DNA of 64,000 nt. Source: Pseudofabraea citricarpa. Its lineage: Eukaryota; Ascomycota; Leotiomycetes; Helotiales; Dermateaceae. Of this stretch, positions 1 to 11,331 are shown one piece after another. A model generated the notes under the pieces. The model was given only the letters and a program-made list of their open reading frames with translations, made no database searches and was not told the DNA's origin. Where the stretch lies: the NCBI GenBank assembly GCA_029641185.1, contig JAPWGK010000017.1:682001-746000 (forward strand), in the 5' to 3' direction. The position numbers were made by a program, and so were the translations under genes. Each line of letters starts with the position of its first letter. Position 1 is the stretch's first letter.

Positions 1-588
1 TCCCAGAACCTTCTTTCCATCGCCTCCATAACTCACGGCTGCGCTTTGCCTCTTTATATATTATGACTTTCCCAACCAAAAGCTCCCTCGGATTGCAGTC
101 AGGCACCCATTGGCAGCGTTGGCACCCAATCCAGGCCAGCCCCCATGTAGCGCTTACCAATGGCAGTCGTCGTCGCTGCCACGAGTAGCGCGTCGCAATC
201 CAAGTGGTACTCGGTCTCGGTCTCGGTGACTGCATCGACTTCGCCATGAACATCCCCATACTACCACTGTACTGTACTGCTGTGTTTATCCCTCAGACCT
301 CATCGCGGATACCCAGCAGACTTTCCGGAGGATCACCTAGTTTCACCGCGAGCTCCCTTGCTACTCCAGGTACCAAGGCATCGGTTCGCACCAGCGCATT
401 TGATCACCAGGGCTCCATCCGCGGCGTCATTGGCTAAACTGAAAAAAGCACTCAGTCCAACTTACCCGTTAGGTTTCTTTTTCTGGTCTGGTCCCCCATC
501 TCATCTCCTGAGAGGAAGAGGAAGAAGCATTCCTTGCTTAGATGAGCTGGCTGCTGGCTTAGATGACTGCTCTTTATCTACCACGAGA
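1..588. other. 5' flank without a recognisable gene
   Basis: No coding region is recognisable on either strand. A TATA-like run lies near 50-63 and the DNA between 200 and 580 is CT-rich. It probably holds the promoter and leader of the hydrolase-phosphatase gene that follows. The reading frame of that gene stays open upstream of its first ATG to about 358 without an ATG, so a further 5' exon cannot be excluded. Confidence 0.5.
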
Positions 589-2771
589 ATGTCCTTTCTG
601 CGAGTGCGATGTCTTATTACTCTTCTAACCCTTCGTTTGCCCAACGTCATCGCAGATAACGGCTTCGCGCGCATATCAACCACCACCGGCAAGCTGGTCG
701 CACAAGAACAAGCTCTTGTGCCGAGCATTCGGCGACTGTCTTACTCGCAAGGGAAGTTCGGCTTCTTCGTGCTGATTGCCATGACCGTCTTCTGTGGTCT
801 TATACCTGGATACTGGTGTCTGCAGCGATTTGCAAAAAGAAGAGGTAGCAAATCGACAGCTTCGTCGGGGGAGCTCCTCAATGATGGTATGTCGTCCGTA
901 GTGAGGAAGAGCATGGATGCCGACGGTAAGCTTCACATACCTCAAGTCTACGCCATGCGCTGATTTGCTTAGACGCCAAAGATGACGACCCGGGATTGCT
1001 CAAAAAGCATTCGGAAATACGTTCATACACTACCAGCCGGTTTACGTATCCTTCCCTACGCATTTTTTACCGCAGACATCCTCAAGCCGAGAAGCTTCCT
1101 ACGACACCGGCACCATTGCCTTTGTTGGTCTTTATACACGGCTTGGGAGGCTCAGTGGCTCAATTCAATCCACTGTTAACTAGTCTAGTTAATCTAGCAT
1201 CTTGTCTCTCAATCGATCTTCCAGGATGTGGTCTTTCAGTTTTCGAACCGACGTCCTGGGATGCATATACAACGGATGCAATGGTAGAGCTTCTAGGCAC
1301 CGTCATTGAAGACTACCGGGAGAAAGAAGCTGGGCAGGGTGTAGTTCTTATTGGCCATAGCATGGGATGCTCACTTGCTGCCTTGCTCGCTTCCAAATCT
1401 TCTCCAAAAAAGAGTGCATTATCAGAGCACGTTGTCGGACTAGTGGCCATTTGCCCAAAGGCAGATCCTCCAAGTGAGGAGCAAGCGGGAACATTTAGGA
1501 AGCTACTGCTAATTCCTGGACCCATATTTGACCTCTGGCGGAGATGGGATCGTCGCGGTGGTCCAGAGAGTGCCAGTGTGGCCAGATTTGTAGGGGCAAA
1601 TGCTGACGAGGAAACAAAGAAGCTCCAAGAGCGGTTCAACAGCCAGAGTAAGACTCCGGTTTGGCGACGTATGGCATCGGGCAGTATTCCTCGCTATGAA
1701 AAGGGAGTAGCTGTCGGGGGCTTGCCGGGACGAGAAGTGTGGGCCGGCCTTGAAGTACCTGTCTTTCTGGTCGCTGGTGAAGCAGATCATATCACAAAGG
1801 CTGCTGAACTCGAAAAGATTGCCTCATTTCTCGGGAAATCCCATCCAGTCCAAATCGAATTGGACGAAAAGAGCGAGCCTATCGTTGATTCGGCTGCTCC
1901 TGTCGATACTTCGACTGAAGTACTTACCCGAACAGAACACGCCGGTCCAGCATATGCCAGCAAAGGCACAATCTTGGAGGTAGACACTGATCTTACCAAA
2001 TCATCCACCTCAGACCCTTCAACGCCAAGTGAAGAACCCTCAACGATCCCACCTCAGGCCTCTCGACCGCGAGCCGTGCTAAAGACGACAATTCTTCCGG
2101 CGCCAGCTAATCACGCACTCCTATATACGCCCACCACAGCTCGTACTCTAGCGGGACTTATCTCTGACTTCCTTAATAGCCAAGTTTCGCCCCGACTTTC
2201 ATTGGGGTGGCAACTCCAATTCCTCTCTACATCTGGAAAATGGGATGTGAAGAATCTAGCCAAATGGCAAGCTGTAGCTCCGGTTTCAGAGCCTATCGCC
2301 AATATATTCCGGGCAATGAAAACCCTTAGAGAAGTTGATGAGAGCCATTGCCCCGAAGTTTTCGTCCGCAACTGGCAGGATCAGATCAAGGATATAGTAG
2401 ATATCAGCCACGAAAGCCCGGTATATGACCCGCGTGGCCTTGAGAACGGAGGAATTCGTTACCATAAATTCCCTACTGTATCGAAAATCCCACCAACAGG
2501 TGCCGAAATAGCCTCCTTCATCTCACTGATCGACCAGCTCCGAAAAGAGAGAACAGGAGAATCATGCTACATCGGTGTACACTGCCATTACGGCTTTAAT
2601 AGGACGGGATATTTCATTGTCTGCTATCTCGTCGAGAGATGTGGCTATAGCGTCCAAGGCGCTATTGATGAATTCGCCAAGAAGCGGCCCAAGGGCATCA
2701 AGCATGCTCATTTCTTGGATCAGCTATTCGTGAGATACTGCGTTGGCTTGAAGAGAGCACCTACTTTATAA
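589..2771 (+). CDS. alpha/beta-hydrolase fused to a dual-specificity phosphatase domain, membrane-anchored
   Basis: Exons 589-925 and 973-2771 (47-nt intron, phase 1) give about 711 aa. A hydrophobic stretch (GFFVLIAMTVFCGLIPGYW, about residues 62-80) suggests an N-terminal membrane anchor. Residues about 150-510 form an alpha/beta-hydrolase: HGLGG oxyanion region, nucleophile elbow GHSMG with Ser about 242, acid in GEADH (about 384) and His in NHALLY (about 493). The C-terminus carries a cysteine phosphatase signature, VHCHYGFNRTG, with Cys about 650 and Arg about 656 (HCX5R). Both catalytic centres look intact. The pairing of an ester or lipid hydrolase with a phosphatase is seen directly; the substrates are unknown. 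A Ser/Pro/Thr-rich linker (about 415-480) sits inside the hydrolase before its His. The start is the first ATG in the open frame; a later ATG at 781 is possible. Confidence 0.82.
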
Positions 2772-3044
2772 TTACATTTTCTCGAAGAAAGACAGACGGC
2801 TCATTATCCAGGGCCCAAATATAACGGGCGTTAGTTTTGAATTTTATTATACGGTTCTCGGCTGGGTATTGGGGAAGCGGCGGGTTTGTTTATCTTTAGG
2901 CTGGCGTTGAGATTGGAGTTAACCGGTATACCTTATGAAGAAAGCATGAATGAACTATCCTTTTGTTACTGTGGAAGAATCTGCTCCCTGTTTTATAACC
3001 TCTCTTTAACTTTGTGCCTCATGGCAAACTCTATGCTTTTCGAC

Positions 3045-3056
3045 ACCTAGGTAGGT
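3045..3056. repeat. CCTACCTAGGT element, copy 1
   Basis: ACCTAGGTAGGT on the plus strand is the reverse complement of ACCTACCTAGGT. The same 11-nt core recurs at about 57284-57295 and 61770-61784. Confidence 0.6.
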
Positions 3057-3350
3057 ATGAATATTTTTAACGAAATGAGATAAATTCTATAGAGAATTAC
3101 AGTAATAGCTGACTCTCTCTCGTGTGCGTCTCAACCGGCTAGTCTCCTCTGCAACTGCATGAGATATCATACAGAGGTTGAGGTACAACAGGCTGTAAGA
3201 AACACAGCGGAATAACACCTAGCCTGGATGAGATATGACCAGTCACATTAAAGAGACACATCACAGACAGACAGTACCGAACACATCTCACGAGCATGTA
3301 TGTTTTCTTTCTACTCCTGTAATGTACTCGCTTGCTCGCTCTCGGTGCTG

Positions 3351-3377
3351 TCATTTCCATTTCCATTTCCATTTCCC
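3351..3377. repeat. TTCCAT microsatellite
   Basis: About four tandem copies of a 6-nt TTCCAT-type unit in non-coding DNA. Its complement in the open frame gives Glu-Met repeats, which marks that frame as an artefact. Confidence 0.8.
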
Positions 3378-4007
3378 ATCCGAGCTGGGCTGGGCCAGGC
3401 CAGGCAGGCTCCCCGCCGCATGCACTACTCACTGCAATTGCAACAATGCCTTAAGACTACATACATACATGGATAACGACCAAACAAACTCGCCTCGCAT
3501 AAATCAAACACGCTTGGCGCAAGGCAAGGCAAGGCAAGGCAAAGGCAAACCAGAACTGCTCGAGACGTCGCAAAGAATTTCTCAGCTCAGCTCAGCTCTT
3601 CTCTTCTCTTCTGTCGTCATTGTATCAAAAAGTAACCTCATTTTTTTCTCTTCTTCGTGTTCCTCGTATCCTTCCTTAACTCATCATGCTCGGAAACCCA
3701 TCCTTCCTTCCGAGTTGCTGCTCATCCCCCCATTCCCGTCCCCGTCTCCGTCCCCGCCTCCCACAATCCTTATTGAAAGAAGAAAAGAAGTAAAGCAATA
3801 ACAGCTACGCAAGCACGGCGTAGTAGGTTGAGTAGATGAAGGTGGACCCTTCTCTACTCCCGTCATGGGGCCTGTAAATTTACCGCCTCCATAGCCAGCC
3901 GCCCATGACACCTTGCGGCTGTAAAAAGGTAATATGTAACTGATGTACATACGCAAAATAAGAAATCGTGATCAGGCGCCCCTCCCACCGCTCAACATGG
4001 CCAAGTG

Positions 4008-5963
4008 TTATTTACTGATCTGCTGGAAGGAGTTGCCAGTTTCCGATGCGGCGGCATTACCTTCAGCGCTGCTGACTTCACGCGAGTCGCCTTCCACCAA
4101 ACTGGGCTCTTCTTCTACAACCTTCTCCATGCTCACTCGCTTGGAAGCTTCTTCTTCTTCGATAACCATGGGATCATGCCCTTTGCCACTGTTGCTGCCA
4201 GATACACCTACTGCGGGAACACCATCCTCTTGAACCTTGCGTTTTGCTTCTCCAACAATCTTCTCTACTTCACTCATCTTTCCGGGAATAGACGATGGAT
4301 CTCCTTCGACACCGATAGCAGCAGATGGTTCTTTGGAGCTTGAAAGCAGAGCAGATTTGTCCAGTCTAACAACCATACATGAGAGATTGTCCGTACTGAA
4401 GCGAGCAAGGGCGTGATCAACAAGTTGTTTTGCGGCGTTAATTGGGTCCTGAGTATTACGGACAAGATCAACAGCTTCTTGATCAGAACAGACATCCCAA
4501 AGCTAAAGAGAGAAAAAATACAATTAGTACAGAAGAAGGGCAAGAAGAAGACTCAAACTTACCCCATCGCAAGCAAGAATGATAAATTCATCCAAATCTG
4601 CTTGAATCACGGTCTCGGTGGTGTATGGATGTCCGGTAACCAAATCCTTCATGTAGGCGTCTCCTAAAGCACGCGTGACGGCCAATACTCCATTGACACG
4701 ATTGTTGAGGATCAGGCCGCCAGCGTTGGCGACTCGCTTGCCTTCGTTCTCGTCGCTACCCTTGTGATCATAAGACAACCTCAAGGCCTTCCCGTTACGG
4801 CAGAGTACAATTCGAGCATCGCCAACATTTGCAGTATACAACACTCGTTGTCTAGAGGCAGTGTTCTTCAGCTTTGCATGAGTCTCAGCACCAGACGCTG
4901 ACCCTGTCGTGGCAGCACTAGGAATTGCGCTGGCTGCACTAGTTGACTGTGGGGACTTGCTCATATCTACGCCACTGTCGTCTTTGCTTTCAGCCTTTGC
5001 AGCCTCTGCGGCAGCTTTAACAGCAGCGGCAGCAGCTGGTGCAATTGCCGTAGACCCAGTAGCTGATTGAGCGTTTGGTATCCTATCCTCCCAGCGAAGA
5101 ACGGCTGTAACAGCCGTACAGCCGCTGTTTTTCAAAGGCAACTTCTCAAGTTGTGAATCCACCGTAGTGAAGGTTTGATCCAACAGCTCTGGAATAGGTG
5201 TATTTGGATTCTTTCGGATCGTCTCTTCTAAAATGATATGCAGCTTCTTTCCGCACCAGTCGGCTGCGAATGTACCCGCATGTCCGTCGAAGATCGCAAA
5301 ATAACCATTATCTGTCTCCATCATATCAGAAGACGAGAGAGTGGGCGTAAGGCTGGTTCCAGATTCGCTTGGGGCAAGTCCATCTGTAGATTTTGACATT
5401 TGGCTTGCTGCCGCTGACTCTGACCCAAGAGCAGGTGCAGGAGTATGTAGGAAATTGTATAGGAACGCGTGTGTATCCTCCATTGTGCGACGACACTTCT
5501 TGTTCTTGTCTTCCCATACTCCTACTCTGAAAGTTGATCTCGGTCCTGGGAGCGACTCGCCTGCGGAGTTGTTATGTTGCCCTTGGGGGACGCTCAAAGC
5601 CGGATCTTGTTTCCCTAACTTCTGCAGAGGGGTTTGGCTCGTATTTTGCTCAGGTCCTCGGGCAGACGAGGCTTGATTGAAATGCAAAGAGTTCTTTGCA
5701 CTAGCAATGAGAGAGCTTGCCTTTCCGCCGACTCCACTACTTCTGCGTTTCTTCTCTCCGCTCGCTCCGTTATCCCCAGACGGCCTTCCTTGAGGGCTGC
5801 CATTACCGCTTCGTTTCTCTCCACTGCCCGTATCTTCAGCGACTCTTGCTGCAGCAGACGAATCGTTGTTACTCGCTGTTGTCGACGCGTCTGATGTACT
5901 GTTCGCTTGAGACATGGTGGATTCTCCGTCCTTGGGTGGAGAGGAACCAGAGCTGCCGAACAT
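4008..5963 (-). CDS. PTC1: protein phosphatase 2C, Ptc1 type
   Basis: Exons 5963-4563 and 4502-4008, with a phase-0 intron 4503-4562, give about 631 aa. This is a Mg2+/Mn2+-dependent Ser/Thr phosphatase; in yeast Ptc1 dampens stress MAP-kinase signalling. PP2C motifs occur in order: RRTMEDTH (about 158), FAIFDGHAG (about 222), [43 protein letters not shown] across the splice, and TDNLSCMVV. The metal-binding Asp residues of DGHAG, CDG and DN are all present. It is longer than yeast Ptc1: there is a Ser/Asn-rich N-terminal extension of about 145 aa, a low-complexity insert before the DGHAG strand, an Ala-rich insert after SGCTAV, and an acidic tail. The frame is open upstream to 6179 but without an ATG, so 5963 is taken as the start; an upstream exon is possible. 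Confidence 0.93.
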
Positions 5964-7386
5964 TCTGTTCAGCAGACCTCCCTGGGAGGAGAAACTCCTC
6001 CGTTTTCCTGCCAGTTTGTTGAATTTTGTGCAAGGTGTCTCGTGAGGAGACTTGGAGTGCCAGGTAAAGTCGATCAAGGGTGGCCTCGAGGTTGCGGTTG
6101 GGATGTGATGTGCTGGACTGGGGGGGAGGGGGTGGTGGAGAGGGGCAGGCGTAATGGATGGGAAAGAGGCAAGAGGCACGAAGGATCTTAGGCTGTTGAT
6201 ATTTCCCCTAGCGTTTCACTTTTCCTGAGTGAATGTGGTCGTAGATGGTTGGATCGTGTTTGCTGATGCTTTTGTACAGCTGATCTAAGAGGCTACCTTA
6301 GCTTACAATCGCAATCGTCCCGTCGTCATTGTGGGGTATCTGGGAACTGCCTCCAGGCGCAAGGCCAGGGCCGGTCGGGTGCTGCTGCAGGAGAGTTGGG
6401 ACTTACCGTCTTCTAGAAGCAGCGGATGCGACGCCGAGTGTAATTGTTGTATGGTATGGGAACAGGAAGTGGAGTTGGAGTTGGAGGATGAGGAAGACAG
6501 TCTTGGCCAGGGATGGGAATGGGAATGGAAATGGGAATGGGTGGATGGATGGATGGATAGAGGCAGTACAGTAGTTCTTGCAGGTGGGATGCGCACAGAT
6601 GTAGGGGAGCCCAGTGCTTTCACAGCCGACTAACTCAGTGAGGTGAGTGTCTGTCTGCTCGCAACGACCCAACCGAGCCTTGCCAGCCCAACTAAATAAT
6701 ATCAATTAGCAAGATCTGCTTGCTGCTTGCTGCTTGCTATGGTTACTCAATACGAATAGGAGGAGGGACACTTAGTGAAGACAATGGGTCTGCAATAAAG
6801 AATACCATGTTTGACTCTTTGTTGAGATGGCCAGGTACAAGGTACTTCTGTACTTCTGCACCGGTAAAAGTAACAGCAACAGTAACAGCAACAGCAGCTG
6901 GACACTCGGTGCGCAACCGCCCGAGACCACGGTAGAGCTCAGCACACTGAGGAAGAGACGGAAACCCTAACTGGCCAGCCTCCAGGCTCCAGGCTGTGCT
7001 GCTGCTGCTAAGTCCGGGCCCTGCTCATCGTGTGGGGTCTCGAGTACGGCAAGTAAGCAGCGCAGCAAAGTAAGATGGAGGGGTAATAATAAGGTTGATC
7101 TCTGTGGCAGCCTTCTTGTCGACTTTCTCGTGAACGCAACCTGCATGCTCATACGCAGCCTCACGAACCATGCAGGGCTTTCCCGCAAGGCAGACTAGAC
7201 TGTCTGGTGGTTCCTCGGATGCCGTTGTACTCAGCAATCAGCAATCAACACTCAGCCAAACCAGACCAAGGCTGCATCTGCTTCCCTATTGCATTATCTC
7301 CATGTTTAACTCCATTCCCGATAATGCCAAATAAAACGCCTAGGCCTTGACCGTAGTCACTCAACCATTTCAGAAAGCAAACAGAT
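5964..7386. other. intergenic region with PP2C promoter and Vps2 3' end
   Basis: This 1.4-kb region lies upstream of the PP2C gene and downstream of Vps2, both on the minus strand. It carries GGGAAT/GGAT tandem repeats (6511-6558) and an AACAGC/AACAGT repeat (6871-6897). The open frames over these repeats have repetitive translations (for example HSHS or GNGN runs). I see no gene. Confidence 0.6.
6511..6558. repeat. GGGAAT / GGAT tandem repeats
   Basis: Several GGGAATG units run directly into GGAT units. The DNA is simple-sequence and non-coding. Confidence 0.8.
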
Positions 7387-8233
7387 CTATCGCCTCAGAC
7401 TATCAAGCCTTGCTTGAAGATCATCATCTCCCGGATCAGCACCTCCACCCCCTCCAATAGCCTGGGCAACCCTTCCTTCTGGTACTGCGTTGCTCTGAAG
7501 GCCCTGTGGGGTCTCGCCCATCTGTCATGCACATGTTAGGCACTGCCACGATAATCTGGATGGACAGGAAACTTACAGCCTGCTTCAAATCCACTCCTAT
7601 CTCTTCCAGCACCTGTTCAACGATTTCTTCTCCGTCAGCCTCGTCTTCCAGCCCGGTAACATCGTCGATAGCATCGTCCATCATCTCTTGTCGCTGGTCC
7701 ATGATATCATTCTCCTTCTCGAATTCCATGGCGATCCTCTGTAGGGCTGGGAGGTTCATGCTCCGATTCATGCTGCCCAATACACCAGTTGCACCTTTCA
7801 TAGCTTGCATCATCTGCTCATTTGTTCGCACCGTCTGTATTTTCCCCAATCAGCGCCAAGATCTTTTTGCTCTGGTGGTGCGAGCTTACCTGTATCCGTA
7901 GAGAAATGGCTTGTAATTGTGTCCTCATAGAGTAGAACTTCTCAATGTATCTTCGTGTCCGAACCAGATCCTTGGCCTGTATCTTGCAGGCTCCCATCTG
8001 TCCATTCTTTGCGCTTTTCTTTATCTCTTGAATCAACTTCTTTTCCTGATTTTCCAACTTGACCCTCTCACGATCCAATTCTCGCTGTGTCTTCTCGAGT
8101 GATCTCTGGTGTTTGCGCAGACGCTCGGCGGGCGTCATGCGCTTTCCGAAAGCCCATTCGACAATCTATGAGGGTGTCAGGGTCAGCAAACTGCTCCAAA
8201 AGTGGAACGGGGCACATCGCATCTCACGTTCAT
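7387..8233 (-). CDS. VPS2: ESCRT-III subunit Vps2 (Did4/CHMP2)
   Basis: Four exons (8233-8228, 8165-7890, 7834-7577, 7521-7387; introns in phase 0) encode about 224 aa, the usual Snf7-family size. The protein helps form ESCRT-III filaments that bud and cut endosomal membranes, and its tail recruits the Vps4 ATPase. The N-terminus MNIVEWAFGKRMTPAERLRK and the following basic helix (TQRELDRERVKLE) are Vps2-like. The middle is a long acidic/coiled helix (MEFEKENDIMDQRQEMMDDA). The C-terminus, DDDLQARLDSLRR, fits the MIM1 motif that binds the Vps4 MIT domain. The first coding exon holds only the codons for Met-Asn. The start lies 277 nt from that of Fzo1 on the other strand, so the two share a promoter region. 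Confidence 0.94.
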
Positions 8234-8510
8234 AATGGCTGTGATATTTGTTTGGAGATCAATACGGAAGCGTGGTGAGTATTGTGAAGTTGCCTATGGC
8301 TACTACTCTTGACGACCGAAATCACTCAAACGTCATCAGATGCGGCCAATCAAGTCTTGCTGCCTGATGGCCGAGGCCGAGCCGCGACTAGCGTGGCGGC
8401 GATAATGGGAATATTATCGAATAAGTAATCTTGAATCTCATGCATCATCACAACAGCCCATTAGACGAATTTTTTACGCCCTCACGACGAATGGTCTGCA
8501 CAACATCAAG
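8234..8510. promoter_or_regulatory. bidirectional promoter region Vps2 / Fzo1
   Basis: The 277-nt gap between two divergent start codons must hold both core promoters. No clear TATA box is visible. A short upstream ORF (8491-8514, seven codons starting MVC) ends in a TGA that overlaps the Fzo1 ATG as ATGA. Confidence 0.6.
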
Positions 8511-11331
8511 ATGAGTCAGGAATACAAGAAAGGGAAGGGGAAGGGATCGCGAGATAGCGAACCGACATCGAACGATATCAACGACTCGCAGGTCGTCACA
8601 AGCCGCCCTCAATACGTTACCGTTGGGTCCGGTTCAACAACAGAAAGCGCTGCTCGACTACAAGCTCTACTAGATAACGACTCAGGATACGGCGGCAGCA
8701 TGGCCAGTGAAAGTGTTGCTGGATGGAACCCGAGAGTATCGGAGGACCGACCAACGCCAGCACATTCTCCAATGGTCAGGGGCGAGAGCAGCGAGGCTTC
8801 AGAGAATGAGAGGAGATTGCAAGCCAGTGCCATACACCAGCTATGGTACAATCAACATCGTGTGGCTCTAGGGAGATCCATCAATAGGGTCGTGCAAACT
8901 CTGGAATCTTTGCAAGAGATGAACGCAACATGGCCCGCAACCTATCCCTCTGTACAACGTGCGGAAGCATCTATGTCCCGCAAAGACCCGCGACCTGGTC
9001 TGGTGCATACACAATCCACCGCAGCCGGGGCAACATCTATTCCTGAGCCCCGTCCGGGTTCCATCCGAAGATCTATGACCTCAATTGGGGAGAATAGCAC
9101 CGACGCAGAATCGAGCAAGGCAGCCGAGCAACGAACAGTCCCCGAACCACGTCTGATCACTCCGCAGATTGCGCAAGAGTTTTCCATCTTGAAGTTGGAT
9201 CTTAAGCTTGGATCTCTACACCAAACAGAGCTGGTACATTCCCTTGAGAAGAACTCAATCGCATCTCTCTTGGATGGCAAGATCAGCACAAGCATCAAAC
9301 ACTTGCTTTCTCTTCGGGAACGGATAGAGGATACATCAAGTAAGGTTTTGGTCACTGGAGATCTGAATACTGGAAAATCAACTTTCTGCAATGCCCTGCT
9401 ACGAAGGAAGATTTTGCCAGAGGACCAACAACCCTGCACGAGCATATTCTGCGAGGTCTTGGATGCGCGCGAGAATGGTGGTATCGAGGAAGTGCATGCG
9501 GTTCATAAGGACATTATATACGATCGTCATGATGAGAGTACCTACGACGTTTTCACCTTGCACGATCTCGAAAAGATTGTTACTGACAATGATAAATATA
9601 CACAATGCAAAGTGTACGTGAAGGACGTCCGAACAATCGATGAATCACTGTTGAACAATGGCGTTGTTGACATTTCGATCATCGATGCTCCGGGCCTCAA
9701 TCTCGACACGACTAAAACTACAGCTGTCTTCGCTAGACAGGAGGAAATTGATGTAGTTGTATTTGTTGTTTCAGCAGCAAATCATTTCACCCAGACTGCC
9801 AAGGAATTCATCTGGGCAGCAGCTGCTGAAAAGGCGTATATTTTTATCGTTGTAAACGGTTATGACAACATCCGAGACAAGCAGAGATGTCAGAAGATGA
9901 TCTTGGAACAAGTACACGGTCTAAGCCCAAGAACTTTCAAAGAATCAGCAGAACTCGTCCACTTTGTTTCTAGTAATGCCATACCAACAGCTCCACCTGG
10001 GCCCGGTGGTAACGGTGGAAGTGGCAGTGCCAGTGGCGGCGGTGGTGGCGGCGGTGGTGACGGCGGACCGGACGATGATGATGCGGAATCGAAAGGCAAG
10101 GGTAAAGGCAAGGAGAAGGAAAAGATACGAGATTTCGAGAATCTTGAGCAGTCACTTCGCCGCTTTGTTTTGGAAAAGCGTGCTCGTTCGAAGCTAGCTC
10201 CGGCAAAGACATATCTTCTAAATGTCCTCGGTGACGTCCACACTCTAGCAACTGTCAATCAAGAGGTCGCACAATCCGAGTTGGATCGTGTTACTCAGGA
10301 GCTTAGTGATCTCGAGCCACTTCTGGAAGCATCTCAGAAAGCGAAAGCGGAAGTCAGCGATGACATTGACAGAACAATTGAGGCTACCTGCAAGGATATA
10401 TATGATCACACACGGTCAACCCTGAATGATACCATAACACTGGCTGCAGATGAAGACCTGGGTGTGGTTTATCCTGGCCTTCTTAGTGCTTTCCAATACG
10501 CGGAAGATCTTAAGGAAGCTATGCTATTTCAGATCTCCGCCTCTGTCACCGCTTGTGAAGAGCATGCACGACGACGAACTGTCGACGGCGTAAGCTCTAT
10601 TAAGCAGCTAGGACTTCTCCATCTTGGAGATGAATACACGGATCTTAGTTTCAGGAGTGATGTCATGTTTACACGTAAACGAGACATGCTTGCTAAACAA
10701 GTTGAGATTGAGACAGAAATATGGGATTTCTTCGACTGGTCGAGTCTTGTACAGAGACAAGAGAAAGTTGCAGGGACCGGGATGGCTATGACTGTCTTGA
10801 CTGTTGCAGGTAGCCGGATGGTAGGTGGATACGGTTGGGTCGATGGTGCTCTAGCTGGTGTCAAGATTGTTGGAAATAACAATCTTCGAAGCCTCATCAT
10901 ACCTGGAGCTATTGCCACTGGTAAGCAACTTCTTCCAAGTATCATCCAATTTTTTCTAATTTTTTCTAGCTGTTGCGGCAACTGCCTATATCCTCAGTCA
11001 AATCCCACACTCACTACCCCACCGTCTATCTTCAAAAATCGCCACTCAACTTGCTGCTATCGACTATGTCCATGCGAACAGTGATCGCATTTCTTCATCT
11101 GTCCGCAAGGTTCTTCGTTTCCCGGCAGATAATCTTCGAGTGGGTCTACAACGGTCTGTTGAGCAACTCGGCTCGAAACGTGAAGAGACACGTAAGGTTC
11201 GTATGGAAAGTGAGGTTGCCCGAAAGTACTTTGGCAACCTTGTCAACGAGAGTGCACGTCTCAGAAACAACGTTGAGTCAGTTGACCTAGAGGGTCCCGC
11301 ACCGGGAGTAGCAGCTGCCTATGATTCTTAG
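8511..11331 (+). CDS. FZO1: mitofusin, outer-membrane fusion GTPase Fzo1
   Basis: Exons 8511-10920 and 10970-11331 (49-nt intron, phase 1) give about 923 aa. Fzo1 is a dynamin-related GTPase of the mitochondrial outer membrane that drives fusion. A disordered N-terminus (about 1-220) leads to a GTPase domain: P-loop GDLNTGKSTF (about 283), a switch Thr in PCTSIFCEV, DAPGLN (about 391) and VVNGYDN. A Gly-rich then Asp/Lys-rich insert (about 490-540) separates the GTPase from the heptad-repeat region. A hydrophobic hairpin between about 755 and 825 is the membrane segment and is crossed by the intron; a C-terminal heptad region follows (RSVEQLGSKREETRKVR). Length and order fit fungal Fzo1. The neighbour Vps2 is transcribed divergently. 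Confidence 0.94.

Larger units (their letters stand above)
2772..4007. other. intergenic region between convergent genes, repeat-rich
   Basis: This 1.2-kb stretch lies between two 3' ends. It holds short tandem repeats (TTCCAT units at 3351-3377, AAGGC x4 at 3521-3540, CTCAG units at 3581-3598), CT-rich tracts and one copy of the ACCTAGGTAGGT element at 3045-3056. Long open frames here are low-complexity, and I see no gene. Confidence 0.6.

Noticed and set aside
3235..3801. 188-codon plus-strand open frame
   Set aside because: It runs through TTCCAT, AAGGC and CTCAG repeats and CT tracts; the translation is low-complexity with no domain.
6180..6300. Upstream extension of the PP2C start
   Set aside because: The frame is open from 5963 back to 6179 but has no ATG there; the extension is Pro/His-rich and was left out.
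9890..10258. Minus-strand frame with poly-Pro
   Set aside because: Antisense of the Gly-rich insert of Fzo1.
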